Of a DNA stretch of 64,000 bases, positions 1 through 7,242 are shown in pieces. The stretch is from Oceanidesulfovibrio indonesiensis (GTDB taxonomy: Bacteria; Desulfobacterota; Desulfovibrionia; Desulfovibrionales; Desulfovibrionaceae): positions 43,326 to 107,325 of the forward strand of contig NZ_QMIE01000003.1 of NCBI RefSeq assembly GCF_007625075.1, in the 5' to 3' direction. Position numbers and translations under genes: made by a program. Numbering within the stretch: the first letter of the stretch is position 1; the number at the start of each line of letters is the position of its first letter. The notes under the pieces are model-generated. The model was given only the letters and a program-made list of their open reading frames with translations, was not told where the DNA came from and searched no databases.

Positions 1-86
1 TTTTCGGAGACAGCGCGGCGCCGCTCAGGTTGGTGAGCATCTTTTTCGTGATTATCGGACTGGCTGGCCTGAAGCTCGCCGGCTAG
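1..86 (+). CDS. C-terminal end of a small multidrug resistance (SMR) efflux protein
   Basis: The open frame from base 3 to the TAG at 84-86 encodes 27 residues: FGDSAAPLRLVSIFF, a hydrophobic run, then GLAGLKLAG. This matches the start and body of the fourth membrane helix of SMR/SugE-type transporters, which typically ends in a G-x-x-G-L-K-L pattern. SMR proteins are about 105 residues and export cationic drugs or guanidinium by proton exchange. The rest of the gene lies outside the window, so the subfamily cannot be fixed. Confidence 0.7.
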   Translation, partial: FGDSAAPLRLVSIFFVIIGLAGLKLAG

Positions 87-244
87 CTGGTCAGTTGTGC
101 ACAGGGAATCGCATGAGATGGCAATTTTCCGCACGTGCAGGCGAGCAGGATGCTGTCGTTCGCCCGAATGGCAATGCCCGGACATATTGCGGAATCATTC
201 AGGGCTTTTCATTTGACGGCTGACGCGGTACACCGGCGCTTCGC

Positions 245-334
245 GGAGGGATGGCCGAGTGGTTGAAGGCGGCGGTCTTGAAAACCGCTGACCTCGCAAG
301 GGGTCCGGGGGTTCGAATCCCTCTCCCTCCGCCA
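245..334 (+). tRNA. tRNA-Ser (anticodon TGA)
   Basis: The acceptor stem 245-251 (GGAGGGA) pairs with 324-330 (TCCCTCC). It is followed by discriminator G331 and an encoded CCA at 332-334. The anticodon loop reads CTTGAAA, giving TGA, and a long variable arm follows, as expected for class II serine tRNAs. The T loop GTTCGAATC is intact. The 3' end from 315 onward is also the left copy of the direct repeat bounding the integrated element, so the tRNA stays functional after integration. Confidence 0.97.
315..334 (+). repeat. attL: left 20-bp direct repeat of the integrated element
   Basis: The last 20 bases of tRNA-Ser (G315 to A334, ending in CCTCCGCCA) recur exactly at 8134-8153. The bases just outside differ (C314 versus A8133). 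An integrase gene lies 90 bases away and points inward. A repeat covering the T-arm and acceptor 3' strand of a tRNA is the usual core att site of tyrosine-integrase elements. Confidence 0.93.
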
Positions 335-346
335 GTGAATTTTAAT

Positions 347-387
347 GCCTTGCTTCTCAGTATCTTACTGAATGGCAAGGCTTTTTT
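347..387 (+). terminator. Element-borne terminator downstream of tRNA-Ser
   Basis: GCCTTGC at 347-353 pairs with GCAAGGC at 375-381. A second perfect 6-bp stem (357-362 with 366-371) lies nested inside, and T382-387 follows. It replaces the host tRNA terminator displaced to 8164-8210 and separates the tRNA transcript from the integrase. Confidence 0.85.
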
Positions 388-423
388 CTTTCCACTGCTC
401 CAGCAAACTGTTACAGTGGAGCC

Positions 424-2196
424 ATGGAAAAGATGCCCGGACACCCACGACTTTTCAGGCGCGGAGCTGTCTACTACCACCGCGCTGCTATACCCGTTGA
501 CATCAAGGATACCTACCCGAAAACTGAGGAAACCTTCTCGCTGAAGACGAAGGACTATCGGGAGGCTTTACGCAAGGTCCGAGTTGCTGCCGTCAAGGTG
601 GATCAACGATTTGAAGAGCATCGGCGTAGACTGGCGCAGCAAGCAAAGCCGCCTGTGAAGGAACTCTCGGGGGCTGAGATCAAGCGGATCGGGGAGATTT
701 ATTACGCCTACCGTCTTGAGGAGGACGATGAAGCACGGCTCCAGGGTTTCTCGCCAGCGGTTCGTCAGACCAAAGAATTTGGAGACGACCCCGCGCAGAT
801 CAAAGACGCTCTATCAGAGCAAGGCTTCACGCCCCCTTCCTTCGATGAATACGTCGAAGACCACAAAGAGATCAACGAGATCACCCGGCATGACTTCGCC
901 CGAGGACAGATCGACCCCTTCTTCGTCTCCGAGGCGATGGAGGTTCTTACCTGGGACGGCATCGATATCAGGCTGGACAAGGCATCCCCAAGCTGGAGAA
1001 AACTGGTGCGGGAACTTCAAGCCGCCAGCATCAAGGCTGCCAAAGTTATACAGCAAAGGAACGAAGGGGGCGTAATCGAAACCCCGTCTATACCTGGGGT
1101 GGAGCCTGGGTCTGTTGCTCCCCTGCTCTCCGTGGCTGTTGAAGATTGGATCGATGAAAAGACCCGGACAAGCTGGGTACCCAAGACAGCGCACGAGCAC
1201 CGCACATGGATGAGCCACTTCATCGCGGTCATAGGAGACAAGCCTATTGATACGTACACGAAGGCAGATGCACGCGCCTTCAAGGCAATGCTCCTCAAGC
1301 TCCCGGCGAACTGGGTCAAATACAAGGAGTTGAATGGCTTACCACTGGACAAGGCCGCAGAGAAATCCCACAGGCTGGGCTTGCCGCCTATGTCGGACAA
1401 GAACGTCAACAAGCTCCTGGGCTATGTTGGCTCCTTCTGGAACTGGGCGGCTGATAACTACGATGATGTTCCTACAACACCCTTCAAGGGGTTGAAGATC
1501 AAGCTGCGCAAGAAGGCACGCGAGGAACGCGACCCGTTCACCTTGGATGAGCTACACGCCATCTTCAACGCACCCATATACACTGGGTGCAAGTCCCGGC
1601 GCTTCTGGTCTGAACCCGGCTCGGAGATACTCAGAGATTCCGGCTACTACTGGGTGCCGCTTATCAGCCTCTACACAGGCGCACGAATGGGCGAGATCAT
1701 CCAGCTTTACACCGAAGATATACGGGAAGAAGACGGCATCCTGTTCTTCGACATCAACAGCAGCGGTGAGGACAAGAGACTCAAGACCACTTATTCGATT
1801 CGATCCATCCCGATCCACCAGAGCCTGTTGGACATGGGATTCATGGAATTGGTTGAGAAACACCGTAAGCGTGGTGACAAGCGGCTTTTCCCGGACCTGC
1901 CTATGGGTAAGGACGGCTACTACTCTTCACCGTTCTCGAAATGGTTCAGCCGCTTCCTCCGTGAAGCTGGCGTAAAGAGCAAGACGAACGCCTTCCACAG
2001 CTTCAGACACTGCTTCGAGGACGCGTGCCGGGACTCGGATATATCCAAGGAGATCATGGACGCGCTACAGGGACATGGCGAAGAGGGGATGTCTGATCGC
2101 TATGGACGCGGCTACATGCTCCAGAAGCTCAATGAGGCGATGCAAAGGCTACAATACCGGGGTCTTGACCTGGACCACCTGAAGATCAATAAATAG
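424..2196 (+). CDS. Tyrosine recombinase / integrase with DUF6538-like N-terminus
   Basis: This 590-residue site-specific recombinase would catalyse integration of the element into tRNA-Ser and its excision. The N-terminus (about 5-70, PRLFRRGAVYYHRAAIP) resembles the DUF6538 region of phage-type integrases. A core-binding SAM-like domain follows at about 235-350, then the catalytic domain at 370-570. Visible catalytic residues are R421 (TGARMGE), a candidate K454, H525 and R528 (HSFRH), H551 (QGHGEEG) and nucleophile Y560. The gene begins 90 bases from attL. The Shine-Dalgarno GGAG sits only 2 bases before ATG 424 and 11 before the in-frame ATG 433, so the start is uncertain. A 7-bp inverted repeat (391-397/414-420) overlaps this leader. 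The set looks intact and probably active. Confidence 0.93.
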   Translation: MEKMPGHPRLFRRGAVYYHRAAIPVDIKDTYPKTEETFSLKTKDYREALRKVRVAAVKVDQRFEEHRRRLAQQAKPPVKELSGAEIKRIGEIYYAYRLEEDDEARLQGFSPAVRQTKEFGDDPAQIKDALSEQGFTPPSFDEYVEDHKEINEITRHDFARGQIDPFFVSEAMEVLTWDGIDIRLDKASPSWRKLVRELQAASIKAAKVIQQRNEGGVIETPSIPGVEPGSVAPLLSVAVEDWIDEKTRTSWVPKTAHEHRTWMSHFIAVIGDKPIDTYTKADARAFKAMLLKLPANWVKYKELNGLPLDKAAEKSHRLGLPPMSDKNVNKLLGYVGSFWNWAADNYDDVPTTPFKGLKIKLRKKAREERDPFTLDELHAIFNAPIYTGCKSRRFWSEPGSEILRDSGYYWVPLISLYTGARMGEIIQLYTEDIREEDGILFFDINSSGEDKRLKTTYSIRSIPIHQSLLDMGFMELVEKHRKRGDKRLFPDLPMGKDGYYSSPFSKWFSRFLREAGVKSKTNAFHSFRHCFEDACRDSDISKEIMDALQGHGEEGMSDRYGRGYMLQKLNEAMQRLQYRGLDLDHLKINK

Positions 2197-2308
2197 CCAG
2201 ATTTTCATGACATAAAAATGTGAGCGCCTTTTCTAAAGACGCTGTTCGCTCATTCCCCCCCGTGGGGTACCCACAACCATAGTAAGCAACACCATGTAAT
2301 TCTTGACG

Positions 2309-2821
2309 ATGCTGGACAACGCCAAGACTACCCGATGGACGCTGCGCTTTGCTCTGCTTACCCTACTGCCCCTTGCTCTACTACTGCCCTCTTCGCTGCT
2401 GGCCTGGGAGGGGAAGGCGGTGCGGATCGTGGACGGGGATACCATCGTGGTGCTGCGTGACGGCAAAGAGCAAGTCCGGGTGAGAGTCTACGGGATCGAC
2501 TGCCCGGAGAAGAAGCAGCCTTACGGCAGGAAAGCTACCCGCTTCGCTGCTGCCATGGTGGGCAATGAACTGGTGGATGTGGAGCATATCGACACCGACA
2601 GGTACGGCAGAACCGTGGGGATCGTTCGAACCCTGAAGGGTAAACACGACCTGGGAGAAGCCTTGCTCCAAGCTGGGCTGGCCTGGGTGTACGCACGATA
2701 CTGCACCCGGCCTGTTTGCTCCAGGTATGTCCAGGTTGAAGCCGAGGCTAGATCACGAGGTGAAGGGTTGTGGTCTGAGCAAATGCCTACACCGCCGTGG
2801 AGGTGGAGAGCAGATAAGTAA
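2309..2821 (+). CDS. Secreted thermonuclease-like (SNase-fold) nuclease
   Basis: The 170-residue protein has a basic, hydrophobic N-terminus (about residues 8-33, ending LLPSSLLAW) that looks like a signal peptide or anchor, followed by one SNase domain. Conserved family features are VDGDTI (41-46), VRVRVYGIDCPE with R58 and D64, and DRYGRTVG with R101. The two C-terminal cysteines in YCTRPVCSRY could form a disulfide. The family cleaves DNA or RNA in a Ca2+-dependent manner. A TTG at 2303 is an alternative start; neither start has a convincing ribosome site. It is element cargo lying between the integrase and a terminator. Its role (defence, competitor DNA degradation, nutrition) is unknown. 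Confidence 0.88.
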   Translation: MLDNAKTTRWTLRFALLTLLPLALLLPSSLLAWEGKAVRIVDGDTIVVLRDGKEQVRVRVYGIDCPEKKQPYGRKATRFAAAMVGNELVDVEHIDTDRYGRTVGIVRTLKGKHDLGEALLQAGLAWVYARYCTRPVCSRYVQVEAEARSRGEGLWSEQMPTPPWRWRADK

Positions 2822-2868
2822 CCACCCTCTCTGCTATTAATAAAGCAAAAGAGGGTGGCCTCTTTATA
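2822..2868. terminator. Bidirectional terminator between convergent genes
   Basis: CCACCCTCT at 2822-2830 pairs perfectly with AGAGGGTGG at 2850-2858. T-rich sequence follows on the plus side, and AT-rich sequence lies in the loop. It sits between the nuclease gene and the oppositely oriented lipoprotein gene and can serve both. Confidence 0.8.
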
Positions 2869-2869
2869 T

Positions 2870-3277
2870 CTATTTGTCCTTTAACTTTTGATATGCCTCA
2901 TAGACATGCTTTCTATAACTAAGGACCAAAGATGAAAGTATATCAACCTCTTTCTTCTCATCAGGGTTCATATACACCTGCCGGATATATCCTGGATATC
3001 CCTTTGATTGTAGATGGTAGTAAGTCATTCTTTCTTCATCACACATATCCCACATGACTTGAGCGATCGTTCTAGCGTCACTTTTGAAGTCATCATACTC
3101 TATCATTTTTGCCTCGTAGCAATCATACATAGCCTTTTCTGCAATCTCTATCTGTTGCTTGGGGGCCTTTTCGCTAGTTGTGGTTTTCTTTGGTGTAAAA
3201 TATGTTGCATCTGTCTTCTTATGGTGACATCCAACACAGCAGAGTAGAATCAATAAAGGCACAATACACCTTAACAA
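2870..3277 (-). CDS. AT-rich hypothetical lipoprotein
   Basis: This 135-residue protein has a short hydrophobic leader ending in a lipobox (LCCVGC, Cys17 as the lipidated residue), then a polar, charged, helical body with no recognised domain. The start is taken as TTG at 3277, supported by an AAGGGGG ribosome site about 9 bases upstream; no ATG fits. Codon use is clearly more AT-rich than in the neighbouring genes, suggesting a different origin within the element. It is the only leftward gene of the element and may be an independently expressed surface function such as superinfection exclusion, but nothing in the sequence proves that. Confidence 0.7.
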   Translation of the reverse strand: MLRCIVPLLILLCCVGCHHKKTDATYFTPKKTTTSEKAPKQQIEIAEKAMYDCYEAKMIEYDDFKSDARTIAQVMWDMCDEERMTYYHLQSKGYPGYIRQVYMNPDEKKEVDILSSLVLSYRKHVYEAYQKLKDK

Positions 3278-3390
3278 TGAAATAACCCCCTTGATTTTAA
3301 CAAGTTTAAGTGCAACTATGTCGTGTTTATTTTATCCAGAAAGGCATCGTTTGTCTAGAGTGCCTTTGGAAATCTAGGGACAATGCGTTC

Positions 3391-3410
3391 GGATAGGGTA
3401 CACTCTATCC
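3391..3410. promoter_or_regulatory. Near-palindrome upstream of the resolvase gene
   Basis: GGATAG at 3391-3396 is mirrored by CTATCC at 3405-3410 around an 8-base centre that is itself partly symmetric. It lies 55 bases before the -35 box of the resolvase promoter. It could be a resolvase subsite or an operator. Confidence 0.4.
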
Positions 3411-3464
3411 TGACACCCTGGACACCCGTGAAAAGTGTTCGCCTAGAATCGCAATCATGTTTTC

Positions 3465-3493
3465 TTGACACTGTGTTCATGGTGGTCTATAAC
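3465..3493 (+). promoter_or_regulatory. Sigma-70 promoter of the resolvase gene
   Basis: A perfect -35 TTGACA (3465-3470) is separated by exactly 17 bases from -10 TATAAC (3488-3493). The start codon follows at 3549, after the ribosome site AAGGAGAG. This is the best consensus promoter seen in the window. Confidence 0.85.
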
Positions 3494-3548
3494 TCTTTCC
3501 GAACAGGGCTTAGGCCACCTACCTGACATAGCCAAGGAGAGAACGACC

Positions 3549-4136
3549 ATGACGAACACGACCACGCACAGCCAGCGAGAGAAAGGCACCAATGGGCAGC
3601 ACGTTGGATATCTTCGAGTGAGCACGCTGGATCAACACACCGGCAGACAGCTTGAGGGGATCACGCTGGATCGGCGGTTCGAGGAGAAGGCCAGCGCGAA
3701 GGACACCAAGCGCCCCGAGCTGAAAGCCTGCCTGGAATACCTCCGACATGGTGATACCCTCCATGTCCACTCCATCGACAGGCTTGCCCGGAATCTCTCC
3801 GACCTTCAGAAGATTGTGGATGACCTGACAAGCCGGGGCGTGGCTGTTCAGTTCCACAAGGAGAAGCTGACTTTCACCGGCCAGGATGGCTCCATGCAGA
3901 AGCTCATGTTCCAGATGATGGGAGCCTTTGCCGAGTTCGAACGGTCCTTGATCCGGGAGAGACAACGGGAAGGGATCGCCATAGCCAAGGCCAGGGGCAA
4001 GTACAAAGGCCGCAAGAAGGCGCTCACGAACGAGCAGGTGGAGGAGATCAAGGCCAGGAAGGATCGTGGGGAATCCATGTCCAAGTTGGCGCGGGAATAT
4101 GGTGTGAGCAGGACCACGCTGTACGCTTCGCTGTAA
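3549..4136 (+). CDS. Serine recombinase (resolvase/invertase family)
   Basis: The 195-residue protein has the small serine recombinase layout. The catalytic domain (about 18-140) has nucleophile S25 in YLRVSTLDQ and the SIDRLARN segment. The long E helix (FQMMGAFAEFERSLIRERQREG) follows, then a Hin-like helix-turn-helix (AREYGVSRTTLYASL) at the C-terminus. The ATG at 3549 is preceded by AAGGAGAG at good spacing; longer in-frame starts would run through the promoter. Members of this family resolve cointegrates or invert segments. As an extra recombinase beside the tyrosine integrase, it may resolve multimers of the excised circle. The protein looks intact. Confidence 0.93.
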   Translation: MTNTTTHSQREKGTNGQHVGYLRVSTLDQHTGRQLEGITLDRRFEEKASAKDTKRPELKACLEYLRHGDTLHVHSIDRLARNLSDLQKIVDDLTSRGVAVQFHKEKLTFTGQDGSMQKLMFQMMGAFAEFERSLIRERQREGIAIAKARGKYKGRKKALTNEQVEEIKARKDRGESMSKLAREYGVSRTTLYASL

Positions 4137-4163
4137 TGGACCTCATCACACCGTGATGGGTTG

Positions 4164-4199
4164 AGCGCTCTGGGCTACTGCCTGGGGCGCTTTGCTTTT
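4164..4199 (+). terminator. Terminator after the resolvase gene
   Basis: A 12-bp stem (4164-4175 with 4180-4191) containing G-U pairs has a 4-base loop TACT and is followed by TTGCTTTTA. It ends the resolvase transcript. Confidence 0.7.
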
Positions 4200-4214
4200 A
4201 CTCGATCCATGGCT

Positions 4215-4276
4215 ATGTTTCACGGAAATGTTTCACGTTCTGCCTGTTTGACCGGGCGACCCTCGAATAATATCAG
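4215..4276 (+). promoter_or_regulatory. Promoter with tandem 10-bp repeats before the Bro-N gene
   Basis: ATGTTTCACG occurs twice with a 13-bp period (4215-4224 and 4228-4237). A -35-like TTGACC (4248-4253), a 17-base spacer and a -10-like TATCAG (4271-4276) follow. The repeats are placed where an activator or repressor would bind. The -10 match is only moderate. Confidence 0.5.
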
Positions 4277-4343
4277 GTCGTTACGTAAAGAGGCCGAGTT
4301 TCGCCCAGAAGCACCTATATAAGGCACGAAACCGTTTTTATGA

Positions 4344-4487
4344 CCCATAAGCTGCCTCGCATCGTTTTCGCGCCTGAGAATCGCTCACATCGCTTTGTTC
4401 TGCCTGGAGGACGGCTACGTCTATCGCAACGACGCCAACGTCCGCGTCCTGGCCCGTGGCACCAAGATCGAGATCATGGCCGGTTAA
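4344..4487 (+). pseudogene. Possible gene fragment or short unannotated ORF before the Bro-N gene
   Basis: The frame is open from 4344 to the TAA at 4485-4487. Its last 28 codons (LEDGYVYRNDANVRVLARG and onward) have codon use and amino-acid composition that look protein-coding, yet there is no ATG start and no ribosome site. It ends 19 bases before the Bro-N start. It could be the tail of a lost gene or a short protein starting at CTG 4374 or TTG 4395. A competing ATG frame at 4340 ends inside the Bro-N start but has no ribosome site. Confidence 0.3.
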
Positions 4488-4506
4488 GAAAGAGGAGGAA
4501 GAACAA

Positions 4507-5193
4507 ATGAGTGAATGCGCTGTCATCAACGATAAGAAGGCTATGGAAATCATCAAGACCGAGTCCGGTCAGGAGATCATGAACTTCAAGTTCCCCATGC
4601 TCAAAGACAGCGAGCATCCGGAGCGGCGGGTTCGTGTGATTCAGGATGAGAATGGGGAACCGTGGTTCGTGGCGAAAGATGTTTGTGACATCCTCGGGCT
4701 AACCAATCCTTCTGAGACACTCACCCGTTTGGACGACGACGAAAAAGCTGACATCAGTCTGGCTGAGGTCAGCTCAAATGGTGTGAAGCAAAAGAGAAAT
4801 AGGAAGCTCGTCAACGAACCCGGTCTCTACTCCCTGATCCTCCGATCCGACAAGGCCCAGGCCAAACGGTTCAAGCGGTGGATCACCCACGATGTCCTCC
4901 CCACCATCCGCAAGACCGGCGGCTACATCCACGCCACCCCGGAGATGTCCGACGCCGAGATCATGGCCCGCGCCCTCAAGGTGGCTGACACCACCCTGGA
5001 GCGGGTCAAGGAGGAACGGGACCGGCTGCTCAAGCAGAACGTGGAGATCAGCCTGAAGAACGTGAAGTTCCGCAAACAGACAGAGGCGATGGAGAAGCCC
5101 GCCCCAAGATCATCCACCGATACTGTTGGGGTTGCTCCGGTTGACCACCAAGCAAACCATGCAATAGTTGATCGATGGGCAATAAATAGATGA
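4507..5193 (+). CDS. Bro-N (BRO family, N-terminal) antirepressor-like protein
   Basis: The 228-residue protein carries a BRO-N domain at about 38-140. Recognisable blocks are VRVIQDENGEPWFVAKDVCDILGL, the LDDDEK turn, and NEPGLYSLILRSDKAQAKRFKRWITHDVLPTIRKTGGYI. A coiled-coil stretch (about 165-200) follows, then a low-complexity tail. BRO-N proteins of phages bind DNA and often act as antirepressors, usually with a KilA-C or ANT domain; that second domain is missing here. The ATG at 4507 follows a strong GAGGAGG site. It probably controls element induction, but this is inferred from family and context. Confidence 0.85.
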   Translation: MSECAVINDKKAMEIIKTESGQEIMNFKFPMLKDSEHPERRVRVIQDENGEPWFVAKDVCDILGLTNPSETLTRLDDDEKADISLAEVSSNGVKQKRNRKLVNEPGLYSLILRSDKAQAKRFKRWITHDVLPTIRKTGGYIHATPEMSDAEIMARALKVADTTLERVKEERDRLLKQNVEISLKNVKFRKQTEAMEKPAPRSSTDTVGVAPVDHQANHAIVDRWAINR

Positions 5194-5360
5194 ATCATCC
5201 AATTAGAATGCCAATCAAATATGCACTTTGGTTTATATTTCTAAACCTTGGCCCCGATGTAAACTGTTAGCAGAAGTGCAATGTATTATTTTTATTGACT
5301 ATTATAGCCAGCATACCTATATAACAGCAGAAAATAAACTTTCATCAAGGAGGATTTACA

Positions 5361-5558
5361 ATGATTAAGGTTTCACTCGGATGGCTTCACTTCGCTATGA
5401 TCCTTGGGAAGGGCATGAATACCTATGGAGATGTTGAAGATGTCTGGTTTCGGGTGGAATTGAGCTATCCCATGAGAATGATCCACATCACCCTGCCCTT
5501 CCTGGGATCGTTCTTCTACGCGCCAGGGGCGAACCTTCCCCCGGCTTTCAGCCGCTAG
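5361..5558 (+). CDS. Small hypothetical protein (65 aa)
   Basis: The ORF has a strong AAGGAGG ribosome site 9 bases before ATG 5361 and is closed by a terminator at 5599-5632, which together argue that it is expressed. The product is 65 residues with aromatic and hydrophobic stretches (GWLHFAMILGKGM, MIHITLPFLGSFFYAPG) that might touch a membrane. It matches no family I recognise. It stands alone between the Bro-N gene and the phage-promoter-like repeats. Confidence 0.6.
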   Translation: MIKVSLGWLHFAMILGKGMNTYGDVEDVWFRVELSYPMRMIHITLPFLGSFFYAPGANLPPAFSR

Positions 5559-5598
5559 ACCTGACCTACTAACACCCATCACATACCCGTCACATAAG

Positions 5599-5632
5599 GC
5601 CCCGCTGGTTAACCACTGGTGGGGCTTTGTTT
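5599..5632 (+). terminator. Terminator after the 65-aa ORF
   Basis: A 10-bp stem (5599-5608 with 5616-5625), including three G-U pairs and enclosing TTAACCA, is followed by TTTGTTT. Confidence 0.75.
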
Positions 5633-5973
5633 AATCAATCATCACGAGTGCTTGGAATTAGGGGACACCTACCAGAGACAGATGGGAACAGTCTCAACCT
5701 AGGCGCATATATGGATTCGTGAGCAATGAGGATCATCAATGGTCACAGCATGTTGTAATTAGGGCCCACTCACTGGCGGTAGACTTGGCAGGATGCATGG
5801 CAGGGCCATGTTTATGTGCATTTATTTTAGGGTCTTGGAATTATGGGCCACAATAGGAGGGCTAAACCCTTATCAGCAACCGACGCTGATACGGCGTCAC
5901 AGAGCAGGCAGGACAGGCAGGACATGTATGTATGATCATCAACCACAAACCAAACAAATGAAGGAGTTATGTC
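5633..5973 (+). promoter_or_regulatory. 341-bp gene-free leader with three 18-bp direct repeats
   Basis: No credible gene lies here. Three related direct repeats occur at 5651-5668, 5752-5769 and 5834-5851. They share TTGGAATTA (TTGTAATTA in the middle copy), a 5-base G-rich spacer, and CAC. The layout AATTA-N5-CAC resembles the core of single-subunit phage RNA polymerase promoters such as those of T3 and SP6. All three point toward the small-terminase-like gene. They could instead be iterons or activator sites. Confidence 0.45.
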
Positions 5974-6261
5974 ATGAGCTACACCAATGCTTACAAGAAT
6001 GAGCACGAGGAAGCACAGGCCAAGTTGTTGGAGATTCACAGGCTAGTGACGGAACGGTGTCTTGAGGCACTGAGAGACGAGGAGAACCCGCCCAATGCGG
6101 CCATGATGCGCGTGATCGTGGCGTTTCTGAAAGACAACGGGATCACCAGGGATTCAAGCGTGCCCATGAAGGACGCTGAAAACATGCTGGAAAAAATGCT
6201 GGATGACCTGCCGGACTTCTCCTCCTCCAGCGATGATGGCACGGGGAGGAATGACCAGTGA
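5974..6261 (+). CDS. Podovirus-type small terminase / DNA maturase A-like protein
   Basis: The 95-residue acidic, helical protein has the segment LLEIHRLVTERCLEALRDEE, then AAMMRVIVAFLKDNGIT. This resembles the helix-turn pattern of T7 gp18-like small packaging subunits (ELH..., then NVxRQFLKDNxI). A well-spaced AAGGAG precedes the ATG. The gene overlaps the next by GTGA (stop at 6259-6261, start at 6258), so the two are translationally coupled. No large terminase is present. A lone packaging-specificity subunit is typical of satellites that redirect a helper phage's packaging. The family call is by pattern and moderate. Confidence 0.5.
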   Translation: MSYTNAYKNEHEEAQAKLLEIHRLVTERCLEALRDEENPPNAAMMRVIVAFLKDNGITRDSSVPMKDAENMLEKMLDDLPDFSSSSDDGTGRNDQ

Positions 6262-6986
6262 GCAAGACGGATACGGTATGGCTCGACCTGGATGACATCC
6301 TAGTAGAGGACCAGTTCCAGATTAGGGCGAAGATGAGCGGGGAAGCCATACAGCGCTATGCCTGTGCGTACAGGAATGAGCAGGACATGCCGCCCTTGAA
6401 GGTTGCCAGGGTGGTGACGCAGGAAACGGGGGATGGGGAAGCCTGTCCCCCCGTCCTGCTCCTGGTGGATGGGTTCCACAGGTATGCAGCCCTGCGACAG
6501 ATTGGAGCAGCCGGGGTGGAAGCCGTGGTGGTTGATGCCACATGGACGGATGCCCAATGGCTGGCGGCACAGGCCAACCTTACGCACGGTATCCCCCTCA
6601 AGAGCAAGGAGCTACGTAAGGCGTTCAGGATGTACATCAAGGCTAGGAAGCACCGGGAGGGGCAGAAGGGTTTCATAAAGTCCTACCGGGAGATTGCGGC
6701 AGAGCTTGGGGGACTACGATCACATGTGACCATCAGGAACTGGATGATGAAAGACTTCCCGAAGATCGCCAGGGCAATGACAGACCAAGACTTTCCCAAC
6801 GAAGGGCCTGGGAAACCTAAGTATGACGCCATAACGCCCGGTCAGATCGCCGCTGATCACATCATCCAGGCACGGAATGCCGCCCGTGGTGTTACTGATC
6901 CTGAAGAGCGGTGGGAACTGGTCAGGCAGCTTAAGGAGATTGTGGAGGAACTGGAGGACAGAGGCACACGAGAAACAGCCTTCTAA
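6258..6986 (+). CDS. ParB N-terminal-like domain protein
   Basis: The 242-residue protein starts at a GTG overlapping the previous stop. The N-terminal half (about 8-110) has the ParB/Srx-fold pattern: ILVEDQFQIR, then LLLVDGFHRYAALRQIG, followed by AQANLTHGIPL. The middle (residues 120-155) contains a helix-turn-helix-like stretch (SYREIAAELGGLRSHVTIRNWM), and the C-terminus is helical and acidic. Such proteins on mobile elements bind DNA for partition, replication control or transcription. Without a ParA partner, a regulatory or packaging-recognition role beside the small-terminase-like protein is as plausible as partition. Confidence 0.75.
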   Translation: MSKTDTVWLDLDDILVEDQFQIRAKMSGEAIQRYACAYRNEQDMPPLKVARVVTQETGDGEACPPVLLLVDGFHRYAALRQIGAAGVEAVVVDATWTDAQWLAAQANLTHGIPLKSKELRKAFRMYIKARKHREGQKGFIKSYREIAAELGGLRSHVTIRNWMMKDFPKIARAMTDQDFPNEGPGKPKYDAITPGQIAADHIIQARNAARGVTDPEERWELVRQLKEIVEELEDRGTRETAF

Positions 6987-7242
6987 CATCCTGAGATGTC
7001 TCAATTTTCTTTAGGCAGTGTTAAATTTTAACACTGCTAATAACAGACGCATGCCTTTTGCTACGTAATATCAGCAGTTTATGCATGTTTCCCGAACCTA
7101 CTGAATTTTCGCCCATGAATTTATTTCACATCATATCAGGCTGTTAGATCAAATCTGAACAGCCACCAACAAGCCTTTTACGCGTCAAAGCGTAAAGGTT
7201 TCAGGTAGTTATACACAAAACACATCAGGGAGGTTTCCCAAT
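6987..7242. promoter_or_regulatory. Intergenic control region with three inverted repeats
   Basis: This 256-bp AT-rich gap holds a perfect 11-bp inverted repeat with a 1-base centre (7015-7037, GCAGTGTTAAA mirrored), an imperfect repeat at 7141-7162 (CTGTTAGAT / ATCTGAACAG) and a 7-bp repeat at 7177-7196 (TTTACGC / GCGTAAA). The first could be a terminator or a repressor operator; the last two lie just before the next gene and look like operators. Confidence 0.5.

Noticed and set aside
251-544. Open frame running through tRNA-Ser
   Set aside because: It crosses the tRNA and a terminator and overlaps the integrase start; no ribosome site.
3465-3548. Longer resolvase start at TTG 3465
   Set aside because: That TTG is part of a perfect -35 box; the ATG at 3549 has its own ribosome site and matches the family start.
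5793-6002. 69-residue frame upstream of the small-terminase-like gene, and the overlapping minus-strand frame 5827-6039
   Set aside because: No ribosome site, composition not protein-like, and both overlap the direct repeats and the start of the well-supported 5974 gene.
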